From NCBI GenBank assembly GCA_030690545.1, contig JAUYGN010000094.1, positions 1-64,000 of the forward strand: 64,000 nt of DNA, in the 5' to 3' direction. The notes beneath the pieces are model-generated. The model did no database searches. It was given only the letters and a program-made list of their open reading frames with translations, and was not told the origin of the DNA. Shown here in pieces: positions 21,565-31,810 of this stretch. This DNA comes from Solirubrobacteraceae bacterium (lineage in GTDB: Bacteria; Actinomycetota; Thermoleophilia; Solirubrobacterales; Solirubrobacteraceae). Position 1 is the first letter of the stretch. The number at the start of each line of letters is the position of its first letter. The translations under genes and the position numbers were made by a program.

Positions 21565-22492
21565 GGACGAAGCAGCGCGCGAGCACGCCGTCGGGTGCGG
21601 GATAGAGGTCGGGCAGCGCCTCGGTGCAGCGATCGAAGCGATCCGGGCAGCGATCGGCGAACGCGCAGTGGCCGGGCAGCGCGGTCAGCTCCGGCGCCAT
21701 GCCGGGGATCGACTTGCCCTCGCGCTCGGGCAGCGCGCGAAGCAGCTCGCGACCGTACGGATGCGCCGGCGCCTCGAAGAACGCCGCCGTCGGGCCGAGC
21801 TCGACGATCCGGCTGGCGTACAGCAGCGCGATCCACCCGGCCAGCCGCTGCGCGAGGCGCAGGTCGTGCGTGATGACGAGCAGCGACGCGCCGCGCGCCG
21901 AGATCTCCTGCAGCTGGGCGGCGGTCGTCTCGACGAGCTCGGAGTCCAGGCCCGACGTCGGCTCGTCGGCGATCACGACGTCGGGCTCGCCGACGAGCGC
22001 CATCGCGTTGACGATCCGCTGCTGCATGCCGCCCGACAGCTGGTGGATGTAGCGCCCGCCGATGAAGTCGAAGTCCAGGCCGAGCTCGCCGAGCAGCGCG
22101 CGCAGCCGCCTGCGCGCCTGCTCCTCGCTCAGCCCGCGGGCACGCGCACCCTCGATCAGCTGGCCGCCGAGCGTGCGCACGGGATTCAGCGACGACGCCG
22201 GGCTCTGCGGGATCAGCGCCATGCGCCTGGCTCGCAGCTCGCGCAGCGCGGCCGGCGCGAGGCCGAGCAGCTCGGTGCCGCCGAGCCGGACCGAGCCCGC
22301 GACGTCGACGTTGCGCGGCAGCAGCGACAGCAGCGTGTGGGCGAGCACGGTCTTGCCGCTGCCGCTCTCACCGACGACGAGCAGCAACTCGCCCGGCTCG
22401 ATCGCGACGCTCGCCTCCGACAGCGCCCGCACGATGCCGCGTCGCGTGCGGAAGCCGACCGACAGCGCGTCCACCTCGAGCAGCGCGCTCAC
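21551..22492 (-). CDS. Peptide/nickel ABC transporter ATPase (NikD/DppD-like)
   Basis: GTG start overlapping upstream TGA; GESGSGKTVLAHTLLSLLP...LSGGMQQRIVNAMALVGEPDVVIADEPTSGLD. Confidence 0.87.
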   Translation of the reverse strand: MSALLEVDALSVGFRTRRGIVRALSEASVAIEPGELLLVVGESGSGKTVLAHTLLSLLPRNVDVAGSVRLGGTELLGLAPAALRELRARRMALIPQSPASSLNPVRTLGGQLIEGARARGLSEEQARRRLRALLGELGLDFDFIGGRYIHQLSGGMQQRIVNAMALVGEPDVVIADEPTSGLDSELVETTAAQLQEISARGASLLVITHDLRLAQRLAGWIALLYASRIVELGPTAAFFEAPAHPYGRELLRALPEREGKSIPGMAPELTALPGHCAFADRCPDRFDRCTEALPDLYPAPDGVLARCFVHAAR

Positions 22493-23388
22493 AGCTCGAG
22501 CTCCGAGCGCCAGCGCGGGTGCAGGTGCTCGCGCCAGTACTCCGCGATCGTGCCGATCGTCATCGCGATCGCCAGCAGCGCCAGGCCGGGGAACAGCGCG
22601 ATCCACCAGCCGCCGGCGAGCAGCGAGCGTTGCCCGTCGGCGAGGATGTTGCCGAGCGATGCCTGGTGGGGCTCCAGGCCGAGCCCGAGGAACGAGTACG
22701 CCGACTCGTGGAACACGGCGTGCGGCACGGTCAGGACGAACGCCAGGCCGACCGCCGGCAGGAGGTGGGGCAGGTAGTGGCGCCGCGCGAGCCGGTGGCG
22801 GCTCGCGCCGCCGCCGATCGCCGCCAACACGAACGGGCGCTCGCGCACCGACAGCAGCTCCCCGCGCACGATCCGCGCCAGCGACGGCCAGTGCGTGAAG
22901 CCGATCGCGAGCATGATCGCGCCCGTGCCGCCGAGCACCGGGCGGAAGAGCACGAGCAGCAGGACGCCGAACAGGAAGTGGTTCTGCGACGCGAAGACAT
23001 CGGTCATGCGCATCAGCACGGCGTCGGCCCTGCCGCCGAGCGTCCCCGCCAGCACTCCGACGAGTGCGCCGACGGCGACGGCCGCAAGCGATGCCAGGAC
23101 GGCGATCACGAGCGAGATGCGAACACCGTGCAGCACCCGCGTGAGCAGGTCGCGACCGACTTCGTCGGTGCCCATCGGATGCGCCGCAGTGGGCCCCTCG
23201 AGCACGTGGTCGAGATCGACGGCGGTGTCGTCGAGCGGCGCGACGACGTTCGCCAGCAGCCCGGCGACGACGAGCAGCGCGAGCACGCCCGCCGCGACGC
23301 GCATGTACGTCGGCCAGCGCCGCGCCGTCTCGACGAGCCGCTGCGTCAGCCCGCCGCGCAGGCGCAGCGCGGCGCCGGCCGCGCTCAT
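22489..23388 (-). CDS. Peptide/nickel ABC transporter permease (NikC/DppC-like)
   Basis: HPMGTDEVGRDLLTRVLHGVRISL...SYSFLGLGLEPHQASLGNILADGQ-type motif. Confidence 0.87.
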   Translation of the reverse strand: MSAAGAALRLRGGLTQRLVETARRWPTYMRVAAGVLALLVVAGLLANVVAPLDDTAVDLDHVLEGPTAAHPMGTDEVGRDLLTRVLHGVRISLVIAVLASLAAVAVGALVGVLAGTLGGRADAVLMRMTDVFASQNHFLFGVLLLVLFRPVLGGTGAIMLAIGFTHWPSLARIVRGELLSVRERPFVLAAIGGGASRHRLARRHYLPHLLPAVGLAFVLTVPHAVFHESAYSFLGLGLEPHQASLGNILADGQRSLLAGGWWIALFPGLALLAIAMTIGTIAEYWREHLHPRWRSELEL

Positions 23389-24350
23389 GCCGCCGCCTCG
23401 CGCACGCGCGGGTCCATGACGCGGTACAGCACGTCGGCCAGCAGGTTGCCGAGCACGACGAAGACCGACGCGCACAACGTGATCCCGAGGATCATCGGGA
23501 TGTCCTCGCTGAGCGCCGCCTGCAGCGCGAGCTGCCCGAGCCCGGGCCAGCCGAAGATGCTCTCGATCAGCACGGCGCCGCCGACGAGCTCGGCGAGGTG
23601 CGTGCCGGTCAGCGTGACGAACGGGATCAGCGCGTTGGGCAGCGCGTAGCGCAGCAGCACCGCGACCTCGCCGATCCCCTGAGCACGAGCGAATTGCACG
23701 TGGTCCTCGCGCAGGACCTCCAGCAGCGTGTTGCGCACGTAGAGCGTGAACCACGCGTAGCCCGTCAGCGCGAGCACGACCATCGGCAGGATCAGGTGGT
23801 CGAAGTCGATGCTCGCGCTCTGCACCGAGCGCGGGTCCGACGTGAATCCGGCCGGCAGCCAGCCGAGCTCGATCGAGAAGACGTACAGCGCCAGCAGCCC
23901 GACCCAGAACGACGGCGCGGCCGTGTTGAAGTAGCACGACGTCCGTACCAGCCAGTCGAAGACGGTCCCGCGAAAGGCCGCCGCGAGCACCCCGAAGACG
24001 AGGCCGCCGACGAGGACGAGCAGCAGCGCCCCGCCGATCAGCGCGATCGACGCACTCGCCCGCGACACGATCTCCGGGCCGACCGGCTGACCGCCGGCGA
24101 CGATCGAGTGGCCCATGTCGCCCCGGGCGATGTTGCCGATCCAGCGTCCGAAGCGCTCGTGGAGCGGCTGGTCGAAGCCCCACGCGCGGGCGATCTCGGC
24201 CTTGCGCTCGGTGCTGACGTTGCTCTCCGCGCCGACGTACGCCTCGACGGGATCGAACGGCGAGATCTCGGTCAGCGCGAACGTGACGGTCGCGACCGCC
24301 AGCAGGACGAGCGGCAGCACCGCCAGGCGCCGTGCGATGAGCTTGAGCAT
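23385..24350 (-). CDS. Peptide/nickel ABC transporter permease (NikB/DppB-like)
   Basis: MLKLIARRLAVLPLVLLAVATVTFALTEISPFDP...GWPGLGQLALQAALSEDIPMILGI. Confidence 0.88.
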   Translation of the reverse strand: MLKLIARRLAVLPLVLLAVATVTFALTEISPFDPVEAYVGAESNVSTERKAEIARAWGFDQPLHERFGRWIGNIARGDMGHSIVAGGQPVGPEIVSRASASIALIGGALLLVLVGGLVFGVLAAAFRGTVFDWLVRTSCYFNTAAPSFWVGLLALYVFSIELGWLPAGFTSDPRSVQSASIDFDHLILPMVVLALTGYAWFTLYVRNTLLEVLREDHVQFARAQGIGEVAVLLRYALPNALIPFVTLTGTHLAELVGGAVLIESIFGWPGLGQLALQAALSEDIPMILGITLCASVFVVLGNLLADVLYRVMDPRVREAAA

Positions 24351-24369
24351 GACGCCCGGCCGGATCGGC

Positions 24370-25980
24370 TCAGCTCTTGGGCTCGATCGTCCAGTCCTCG
24401 AGATTCCAGGTCGTCCCGCGCGAGAAGCCGTGCGCGTGCGGCTCGACCTGCGGCTCGACGCCCTGCACGCGCTTGGACACGACCGAGATGTGGCGCAGGC
24501 GCACGAGCCACAGCCAGCTGGCGTCCTCTGCGAGCGCCTCCTGGAGCTTCACGTAGTCCTGCTTGCGCTCGTCCTGGTCGAGCTTGGAGCGCGCGGCGTC
24601 GAGCGCCGCGTCGATCTCGGCGTTGCGCGTGCGCGGGTAGTTCGTGAACGGATCGTCGTCGTTGGCGAACGTCGAGTGAAACAGCGTGTAGAGCTCGATG
24701 TCGGGGTCATACGGCGTGCCGTAGCCGAACTCCGTCGCGCCCCGGTCCTGGCGCTTCTCGATGACGTCGAAGGTCAGGCCCTCGAGCTTGACGTCGACGC
24801 CGATCTCCTTCATCTGCGCGGCGAAGGCGAGCGCGACGTCCTTGCGCACGCTGTCGCTGGCCGGATACATCAGCGTGAACGAGAGATCGCGGCCGCCCTT
24901 GGAGCGCGTCGCGTCGCCGCTGCGCGTCCAGCCGGCGGCGTCGAGCAGGCGACCGGCCTCGTCGGGGTCGTAGGGCCGCTCGGCGACCGGGCTGTAGGCC
25001 CAGTGGCCCTTCATGATCGGTCCGAAGGCCGGTTCGCCGGCACCCGCCAGCGCGCCCTCGACGATCTTCTCGCGGTCGACCGCGAACGACAGCGCGCGCC
25101 GCACGGCGGCATCGCGCAGCACCGGGTCGCGGTTGGGCAGCGCGGCCACGCGCGCGTCGGCGGTGGGGATCTCGAAGACGTTGTAGTTGCCGTTGCGGCG
25201 CACGCGATCGGCGAGCTTCGGCACGATTCCGGCGGCGTCGATCGTGCCCTTCTCGAGCAGGGCGACGCGGGCGTTCTCGTCCTCGACGGCCGTCAGCACG
25301 ATGCGCTGGATCTTCGGGGCTCCGCGGAAGTAGTCGGGGTTGGCCTCCATCACGATCCGGCCGCCCGGCTCGAACTCCTCGAGGACGTACGGGCCGGTGC
25401 CGACCGGCTTGCGATTGAAGGCGGTCGTCTTGATGTCCTCGCCCTCGAGCCGGGCGGCTGGGACGATCCCGATCTGCAGCTTGTCGTCGAAGGCCGGATC
25501 GGCGCGGTTGAGCGTGAACCGCACCGTCGTGTCGTCGACCGCCGTCGCCTCGTCGAGCGAGTCGAGCAGCGTCGCCAGCGGCGAGGCTGAGTCCTCGTCG
25601 AGGATCGCGTTGTAGGTGAACGCGACGTCCTTGGCCGTGAACGCCGTGCCGTCGTGGAACTTGACGTCGTCGCGCAGCCTGACCGTCACGGTCCTGCCGT
25701 CGTCGCTGCGCTCGGGCATCTCGCTGGCGAGATCGGGCTCGGCGGTCAGGTCCTTGGCGTAGCGCAGCAGTCCGTTGAAGAACTTCTGGTTGCCCTCGTA
25801 GACGTTGTCGGAGGCGATCGGGTTGAGGTTCTCCGGCTGGCCCGGCAGCGCGATGACGAGCGTGCCGCTCGCGACCGCGTCGTCGCCCGCTGTGTCGTCG
25901 CCGGCGCCGCCGCAGCCGGCGAGCCCGATCGCCAGCGCGACGAGTCCTGCGGCGACGCTTCCGAGATGCAGCTTGCTCAT
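24370..25980 (-). CDS. ABC transporter substrate-binding lipoprotein, peptide/nickel family 5
   Basis: MSKLHLGSVAAGLVALAIGLAGCGG lipobox; ...VRLRDDVKFHDGTAFTAKDVAFTYNAILDE. Confidence 0.88.
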   Translation of the reverse strand: MSKLHLGSVAAGLVALAIGLAGCGGAGDDTAGDDAVASGTLVIALPGQPENLNPIASDNVYEGNQKFFNGLLRYAKDLTAEPDLASEMPERSDDGRTVTVRLRDDVKFHDGTAFTAKDVAFTYNAILDEDSASPLATLLDSLDEATAVDDTTVRFTLNRADPAFDDKLQIGIVPAARLEGEDIKTTAFNRKPVGTGPYVLEEFEPGGRIVMEANPDYFRGAPKIQRIVLTAVEDENARVALLEKGTIDAAGIVPKLADRVRRNGNYNVFEIPTADARVAALPNRDPVLRDAAVRRALSFAVDREKIVEGALAGAGEPAFGPIMKGHWAYSPVAERPYDPDEAGRLLDAAGWTRSGDATRSKGGRDLSFTLMYPASDSVRKDVALAFAAQMKEIGVDVKLEGLTFDVIEKRQDRGATEFGYGTPYDPDIELYTLFHSTFANDDDPFTNYPRTRNAEIDAALDAARSKLDQDERKQDYVKLQEALAEDASWLWLVRLRHISVVSKRVQGVEPQVEPHAHGFSRGTTWNLEDWTIEPKS

Positions 25981-26173
25981 CGTTCCTCGCCTTCGCTTCC
26001 GTGAGCGCGAACCGGCGCCGATGCCCTGGTCGGCGCACCTCCCCGCGACCGGTCCGTGATCCCGCGAGCACGGGACGACGCGACCGTAACACACTGGTGC
26101 TAGGACTTGCAATGTCGTCGCGTTTACTGCCCGGTCGCGTTTGCTGGGCGTTCTCGAGGCCTTCAGCCGACCG

Positions 26174-26680
26174 ATGCGCTACGTTGCGATCGTGACCGTC
26201 TCGCCGGACCGCGCTCCCGTCGTCGTCACCACCCTCGACGAGGCGATCGACGCCGTCCGCGCCACCGGGCTGCGCCTCACCGCGGCCCGCCGACTCGTGC
26301 TCGAAGCGCTGCTCGCGGCACGCGGGCCGATCAGCGCCGAGGACATCGCCGACGGCCTCGGCGGCACGATGACCCAATCGGACATCGCCTCCGTCTACCG
26401 CAACCTCGAGACGCTCGGCGAGCTCGGGCTCGTGCGCCACTTCCACGCCGGACACGGTCCCGGCCGCTACGTGCTGGAAGGCCTCGGCGAGCACGAGTAC
26501 CTCGCCTGCGAATCCTGCGGCAAGCTCGAGTCCGTCCAGCCGCAGGCGCTCGACCCCGTCCGCGACAGCGTCCGCGAGCTGACCGGCTTCGAGGCACGCT
26601 TCTCGCACTTCCCGATCGTCGGCCTCTGCGCCGCCTGCGCCGCCGAGAAGCGCACGGCCCGCACCACCCACACACACTGA
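26174..26680 (+). CDS. Fur-family metalloregulator
   Basis: GLRLTAARRLVLEALLAARGPISAEDIADGL...SDIASVYRNLETLGELGLVRHFH...ACESCGKLES...GLCAACAAEK; exact start uncertain (ATG 26141 or 26174). Confidence 0.9.
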   Translation: MRYVAIVTVSPDRAPVVVTTLDEAIDAVRATGLRLTAARRLVLEALLAARGPISAEDIADGLGGTMTQSDIASVYRNLETLGELGLVRHFHAGHGPGRYVLEGLGEHEYLACESCGKLESVQPQALDPVRDSVRELTGFEARFSHFPIVGLCAACAAEKRTARTTHTH

Positions 26681-26796
26681 CGCGCGTCGCCCGGTCCCGC
26701 TCCGAGCGTCGACATTCCCGATCCGCCGGGCAGCGGGCGCCATGCCGGGTCGCGTGACGTTGGCGCCGACGACCCGTCGCGCCTACGCTGTCGGTC

Positions 26797-27189
26797 ATGC
26801 CGGTCCGCTACTGGTTTCGCTGTGACGTCTGCGGCTGCCTGCCAGACGACGCGACGCGCAGCGCGATCGGCGCCTCCACGCGGGAGGACCTGTTCGGCGA
26901 GCTGATCGACGCGATGCCCGGCAAATGGCTCGTGTGGCACGCCGGCGGCTTGCTCGGCCCGCGCCGCTACGCCTGCCCGGACCATCGCAAGCAGCTGTTG
27001 AAGTCGATCCGCTACCACTACGCCTACTGCGGCGAGCAGTGGGTCTGGAAGCGCCCTCCCTACCCGCAGCGCTGGCCTCCGGACGGGATCGCCGACGCCG
27101 ACGACGGCACGCTCACGATCCCCGACTGGTTCACGCCCGGACCCGGCGCGACCGGCGGGCCTGCCGCGGAGGATCCCGGAGCGGCGTAG
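26797..27189 (+). CDS. Hypothetical protein (130 aa, Cys-containing)
   Basis: MPVRYWFRCDVCGCLPDDATRSAIGASTREDLFGEL...; good codon bias. Confidence 0.55.
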   Translation: MPVRYWFRCDVCGCLPDDATRSAIGASTREDLFGELIDAMPGKWLVWHAGGLLGPRRYACPDHRKQLLKSIRYHYAYCGEQWVWKRPPYPQRWPPDGIADADDGTLTIPDWFTPGPGATGGPAAEDPGAA

Positions 27190-27195
27190 CCCGGC

Positions 27196-27684
27196 TCAGC
27201 CCTGAGGCCCCGACCGGCGGGCGTCCTCCTCGTCGCGGCCCGGGTCCTGATCCTTGACCCCGCGGCGGCGGCGCACCTCGGTGACCGTGTCGGCCGGCGG
27301 CGTCGGCAGCTTGAACGTCGTGATCCCGTACTCCAGCGCGAGCTCGACCTGCGCGGCGTCGTAGGCCTGGCGCGCCCGGGCCCAGTCGCTGCCGGCGCCA
27401 TTGATCTGCAGCCAGCGGCCGTTGTAGACGAGCGCCAGGCTGGCCTCCGATTGCACCTCATGCGCGACGACGATGTCCATCGACAGCGGCTCCGCGCCGG
27501 CCGCCAGCAGCGCACGCAGCTCGCGCAGGCTGGTGAGCGTCGTCGTCGCGTCGTCCCACTCCAGCGTGACCTCGCAGACGAGCGGATCCAGCGGGCCGGC
27601 CTCGACGGCGGCCAGCGCGGCGTCGACGATCACGTCGAGGTCCGTCCAGCCGTTCCAGCGCTCGCTGAGGGAGAACCCCTCCAT
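27196..27684 (-). CDS. Hypothetical protein (162 aa)
   Basis: MEGFSLSERWNGWTDLDVIVDAALAAVEAGPLDPLVCEVTLEWDD... Confidence 0.55.
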   Translation of the reverse strand: MEGFSLSERWNGWTDLDVIVDAALAAVEAGPLDPLVCEVTLEWDDATTTLTSLRELRALLAAGAEPLSMDIVVAHEVQSEASLALVYNGRWLQINGAGSDWARARQAYDAAQVELALEYGITTFKLPTPPADTVTEVRRRRGVKDQDPGRDEEDARRSGPQG

Positions 27685-27752
27685 GACCCGCGAGCATAGC
27701 CGCGCTCGGCCGTGTCGCAGCGCTTCAGGCGATCGTGGTCAGACGAGCGCGC

Positions 27753-28232
27753 TCAGGCAAGGCGAGCGGCGACATGAGCCGCCATCTTCGCCACGGTCGG
27801 GACCGGATCGTCGGTCGCGCGCTCGACGGCGTCACGCAATCCGACCATCCGACGCGCGCTGATCTGATCGAGCGCCATCAGTACCACCCAGGGATCGTCG
27901 GGCCGCTCGAGAGCTTCTCTCAGCAGCGGCTCGGCAGCCGGCGGATCGATGCGCACGAGCGCCATCAGCGCGTCGATCCGGGTCGAGCGGTAGTGCTCGT
28001 TGCGCGGCTGGCGCCACAGCGCGATCAGCGCTTCCCGATCTCCCTCGCGCCTCGCCTGCTTGATCTGGCGTCCCAGCTGCCGCCGCGCGCGACGGGCCTT
28101 GCGACCGCCGCGCTCCAGGTCATCGAGTGCGGCAGACGGCGCGGCCTCCGCCGCGCCGACACCCAAGAGCCGCAGAACCTTGGCAAGCAGCTCGAAGACC
28201 AGCGTGAAGACGGCTTCGACGATGGCGAACAT
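27753..28232 (-). CDS. Membrane-anchored HEAT-like protein
   Basis: MFAIVEAVFTLVFELLAKVLRLLG... then helical repeats DALMALVRIDPPAAEPLLREALERPDDPWVVLMALDQI. Confidence 0.55.
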   Translation of the reverse strand: MFAIVEAVFTLVFELLAKVLRLLGVGAAEAAPSAALDDLERGGRKARRARRQLGRQIKQARREGDREALIALWRQPRNEHYRSTRIDALMALVRIDPPAAEPLLREALERPDDPWVVLMALDQISARRMVGLRDAVERATDDPVPTVAKMAAHVAARLA

Positions 28233-28265
28233 CAGCAGATCCAGGTCGCGCCGCAGAACCAGCGC

Positions 28266-30566
28266 TCAGCCAGGCGGTCGGCCCCCCGCAAGCCGGGCCG
28301 CCGCGACCGCGACCTGCCCGAACGCGATCTGGCCGTCGTTGGGCGCCAGCTGCTCGGGCACGAGCACGCGCAGGCCGGCGGCGTCGAGCGCCTCGACGGT
28401 GAGCTCGAGCAGCAGCCGGTTCTGAAAGACGCCGCCCGACAGGACGGCGAGCTGCAGCTGCTGGCGCTCGGCGACGAGCACCAGCACGTCGGCGGTCGCG
28501 CGCGCCAGGCCGGCGTGAAAGCGCGCCGAGATCGCCGAGACGGGCACGCCGGCGGCGATGTCGTCGAGCATGGCGAGGATCATCGGGCGCGGGTCGAGCG
28601 CGACCGCCTCGCCGCGGTGCTCGAACTCCAGCGGGTAGGGATCGGCGGCGGCGCGGTCGGCGAGCGCCTCGAACTCGATCGCGCCCTGCCCCTCGTAGGT
28701 CACCTCCAGGCGCACGCCGCAGATCGCGGCGACGGCGTCGAACAGCCGGCCGATGCTCGAGGTGAACGGCGAGCCGGTGCCCTGCAGCGACATCCGCGCG
28801 ACCATGTTCCAGCGCTGCTGGACGATGTCGGCGAAGGCGGGCGGCAGCGCCACCTGCATGTCCGTCAGCCAGGCGCAGGCCATCCGCCACGGCTCGTGGA
28901 TCGCGCGCTCGCCGCCGGGCAGGCGGATCGGCCGCAGCCGACCCGAGCGCGCGATGCGATCGAGGCCGCCGACGAGGATCTCGCCGCCCCACACCGTGCC
29001 GTCGGTCCCGTAGCCGGTGCCGTCGAAGATCGCGCCGACCGCGGGACCCGTCTCGCCGTGCTCGGCGAGCGTCGCCGCGAGATGCGCGTGGTGGTGCTGG
29101 ACGGAGAGCAGCGTGACGTCCTCGCGGCCGAGCGCGTAGCGCGTCGAGAGGTAGTCCGGATGCAGGTCGTGGACGACGACCTGCGGCGTCACCTCGAAGA
29201 GCCGCTCGAAGTGCGCGATGCCGTGCTCCAGCGACTGCAGCGTCTCGTAGTTCTTCAGATCGCCGATGTGGTGGCTGCACCAGGCGCGAGCGTCCTTCGC
29301 GACGCAGAAGGCGTTCTTCTGCTCGGCGCCGACGCCGAGCAGGTGCTCGGGCGCGGCGATCGGCAGGTCGAGGCTGACGGGCACGTAGCCGCGCGAGCGG
29401 CGCAGCAGCAGCGGGCGCTCGCGCACGACGCGCACCACGGAGTCGTCCGTGCGCGTCGCGATCGGCCGGTCGTGGACGAGGAAGCGGTCGGCGATCCGGC
29501 TCAGCCGCTCGCGGGCGTCGTCGTCGTCGAAGGCGATCGGCTCGTCGGACAGGTTGCCGCTCGTGAAGACGAGCGGCACGCCGGCGTCGGTCGCGAGCAG
29601 CTCGTGCAGCGGCGTGTAGGGGAGCATCAGCCCGAGCTCCGGCGCGCCGGGCGCGACCGACGGCGCGACGTCGGCGTCGCCGAGCCGGCGGGCGAGCACG
29701 ATCGGGCGCGCGCGCGAGGTCAGCAGCGCCTCCTCGGCCGCGTCGAGCTCGACGAGCCGGCGGGCGGCGTCGACGTCGGCGACGAGCAGCGCGAACGGCC
29801 GGTCCTCGCGGTGCTTGCGCGCGCGCAGCGCGGCGACCGCCTGCTCGTCGTCGGCACGGCAGGCGAGGTGGTAGCCGCCGAGGCCCTTGACCGCGACGAT
29901 CCTGCCGGCCAGCAGGTCGTCGGCCGCCGCCCGCAGCGGGTCGTCGACGTCGGCCACCGGCTCGCCGTCGCGCTCGAGCAGGCGGACCTGTGGTCCGCAG
30001 GCCGGGCAGGCGTTGGGCTGGGCGTGAAAGCGCCGGTCCGCCGGGTCGTCGTACTCGGCCCGGCAGGCGTCGCACATCGCAAAGCCGGCCATCGTCGTCA
30101 GCGGGCGGTCGTAGGGGATCCCCTCGACGATCGTGAAGCGCGGCCCGCAGTTCGTGCAGTTCGTGAACGGATAGCGGTGGCGGCGGTCGGCCGGATCGGC
30201 GAGCTCGGCCAGGCAGTCGGCGCAGGTCGCGCTGTCGGGCGTGACGGGCGCCGTCGCCGCGCCACCGCGCTCGCTGGCGACGATCTGAAAGCCGGGCGCG
30301 CCGAGCAGCGGCACGGGCTCGGCGGCGATGTCGCGCACGTCGGCGAGCGCCGGCGCGTCGGAGCGCAGCCGGGCGACGAACGCCTCGACCGCTCCGGCCG
30401 GCCCCTCGGCCTCGACAAGCACGCCGCGCTCGTCGTTGAGGACCCAGCCGGCGATCCCCAGCTCGCCCGCGAGGCGGTAGACGAAGGGGCGGTAGCCGAC
30501 GCCCTGCACCGTACCGTCGACGCGAACGCGAACGCGCCGCAGGGACCCGTCGGACCGGGTGCTCAT
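28266..30566 (-). CDS. hypF: Hydrogenase maturation carbamoyltransferase HypF
   Basis: Acylphosphatase domain VDGTVQGVGYRPFVYRLA; CxxC-x18-CxxC zinc fingers; YrdC and carbamoyltransferase domains (HHAHLAATLAEH). Confidence 0.96.
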   Translation of the reverse strand: MSTRSDGSLRRVRVRVDGTVQGVGYRPFVYRLAGELGIAGWVLNDERGVLVEAEGPAGAVEAFVARLRSDAPALADVRDIAAEPVPLLGAPGFQIVASERGGAATAPVTPDSATCADCLAELADPADRRHRYPFTNCTNCGPRFTIVEGIPYDRPLTTMAGFAMCDACRAEYDDPADRRFHAQPNACPACGPQVRLLERDGEPVADVDDPLRAAADDLLAGRIVAVKGLGGYHLACRADDEQAVAALRARKHREDRPFALLVADVDAARRLVELDAAEEALLTSRARPIVLARRLGDADVAPSVAPGAPELGLMLPYTPLHELLATDAGVPLVFTSGNLSDEPIAFDDDDARERLSRIADRFLVHDRPIATRTDDSVVRVVRERPLLLRRSRGYVPVSLDLPIAAPEHLLGVGAEQKNAFCVAKDARAWCSHHIGDLKNYETLQSLEHGIAHFERLFEVTPQVVVHDLHPDYLSTRYALGREDVTLLSVQHHHAHLAATLAEHGETGPAVGAIFDGTGYGTDGTVWGGEILVGGLDRIARSGRLRPIRLPGGERAIHEPWRMACAWLTDMQVALPPAFADIVQQRWNMVARMSLQGTGSPFTSSIGRLFDAVAAICGVRLEVTYEGQGAIEFEALADRAAADPYPLEFEHRGEAVALDPRPMILAMLDDIAAGVPVSAISARFHAGLARATADVLVLVAERQQLQLAVLSGGVFQNRLLLELTVEALDAAGLRVLVPEQLAPNDGQIAFGQVAVAAARLAGGRPPG

Positions 30567-31810
30567 CGGGCGGGCGCCGGCGGCCCTGCCAGCTCGACGA
30601 GCTCGCGCAGCACGTGGTAGACGCTCGCCTGCGCCTCCTGGATGCGCGGGATGTTCTGCGAGCGCGAGACGACGACGTGGTCGGCGAGATTGCCCTGCGC
30701 GACGTTGCCGCCGTCGTAGCCGACGAAGGCGATCGTCACGAGCTTTCGCTTGCGCGCCTCGCGCAGCGCCTCGAGGATGCTCAGCGAGTTGCCGCTCGTC
30801 GACAGCGCGAGCAGCACGTCGCCCTCGCGCCCGTAGGCGATCACCTGGCGCTGGAAGATCTCCTCGGTGCCGATGTCGTTGGCGACCGCGGTGATGATCC
30901 CGGTGTCCTCGGTGAGGTCCAACGCGCGGCGTGCAGGGCCGCCGAACAGCGGGGTGTGGAAGTCGGCGACGACGTCCATCGCGTCGGTCGCCGAGCCGCC
31001 GTTGCCGATCGCGATCAGCCGGCCGCCGGCGTCGAGCCGCTCGCGCAGGACGCGGGCGGCGTCGAGCAACGTGTCGCAGCCATCGGTCAGCGACTGCGCG
31101 CGCAGCGCCGCGATCTCGTCGGCCTTCAGCAGCATCGACTTGCGGACGTCCTCGAGGATGTCGTCGAGGTTGTGCTCCTGCTGGGTCAGGAACGGATACA
31201 GGAAGCTCGACGCGCCGGGGTCGTGGACCGGCTTCGCGCCCCGTCCCTCGAGCAGGCCGCGGTGGTCGAGGAAGATGTGGACGAGCTCCCACAGCAGGTG
31301 GTACAGCGTCTCGACGATCTCCTGGCGGATGAACGGGTCGGCGACCGCCGACAGGTCGAACTCCCATTCGGCGCCCGATCCGGGCGCGAACGCGATCGTC
31401 AGGCAGCCGCGCTCGCGCGCCGCGGCGAGCGCCGCGAACGTGTCGGCGTCGTCGCCGAAGCCCATCGCGATGTCGTCGCCCTCGGCCTCGAGCGCAACCT
31501 GGTCGGCGACCGAGCCGCCTTCGCCGGCGATGCCGAGCGCGGGCAGCGCGCTCTTGCCGACGATCACCGGATGGACGAACTCGACCGCGACGTGACGCGC
31601 GTCGGAGCGGTCGGCGGGCGTCGCGCCGAACGCCACGAGCCGGCCGTCGCGCGCGAAGCGCTCGGCCATCTTGTGGCACAGTCGCGCGAGCCGCTGCGCC
31701 TCAGCCTCGAAGAAGCGGGCGTTGGCGTCGCTGCGCTCGCGCAGCAGCGTCTGGACCCGTTCCGCCCCGGTGCTGGTGGTCGGGCTCACACCACCGGGCG
31801 CCTGCGTCAC
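30563..31810 (-). CDS. Tandem SIS-domain protein (phosphoheptose isomerase-like), in hyp operon
   Basis: GTG start at 31810; second half RLIAIGNGGSATDAMDVVADFH...DVLLALSTSGNSLSILEAL; first half RLVAFGATPADRSDARHVAVEFVHPVIVG. Confidence 0.85.
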   Translation of the reverse strand: MTQAPGGVSPTTSTGAERVQTLLRERSDANARFFEAEAQRLARLCHKMAERFARDGRLVAFGATPADRSDARHVAVEFVHPVIVGKSALPALGIAGEGGSVADQVALEAEGDDIAMGFGDDADTFAALAAARERGCLTIAFAPGSGAEWEFDLSAVADPFIRQEIVETLYHLLWELVHIFLDHRGLLEGRGAKPVHDPGASSFLYPFLTQQEHNLDDILEDVRKSMLLKADEIAALRAQSLTDGCDTLLDAARVLRERLDAGGRLIAIGNGGSATDAMDVVADFHTPLFGGPARRALDLTEDTGIITAVANDIGTEEIFQRQVIAYGREGDVLLALSTSGNSLSILEALREARKRKLVTIAFVGYDGGNVAQGNLADHVVVSRSQNIPRIQEAQASVYHVLRELVELAGPPAPAR

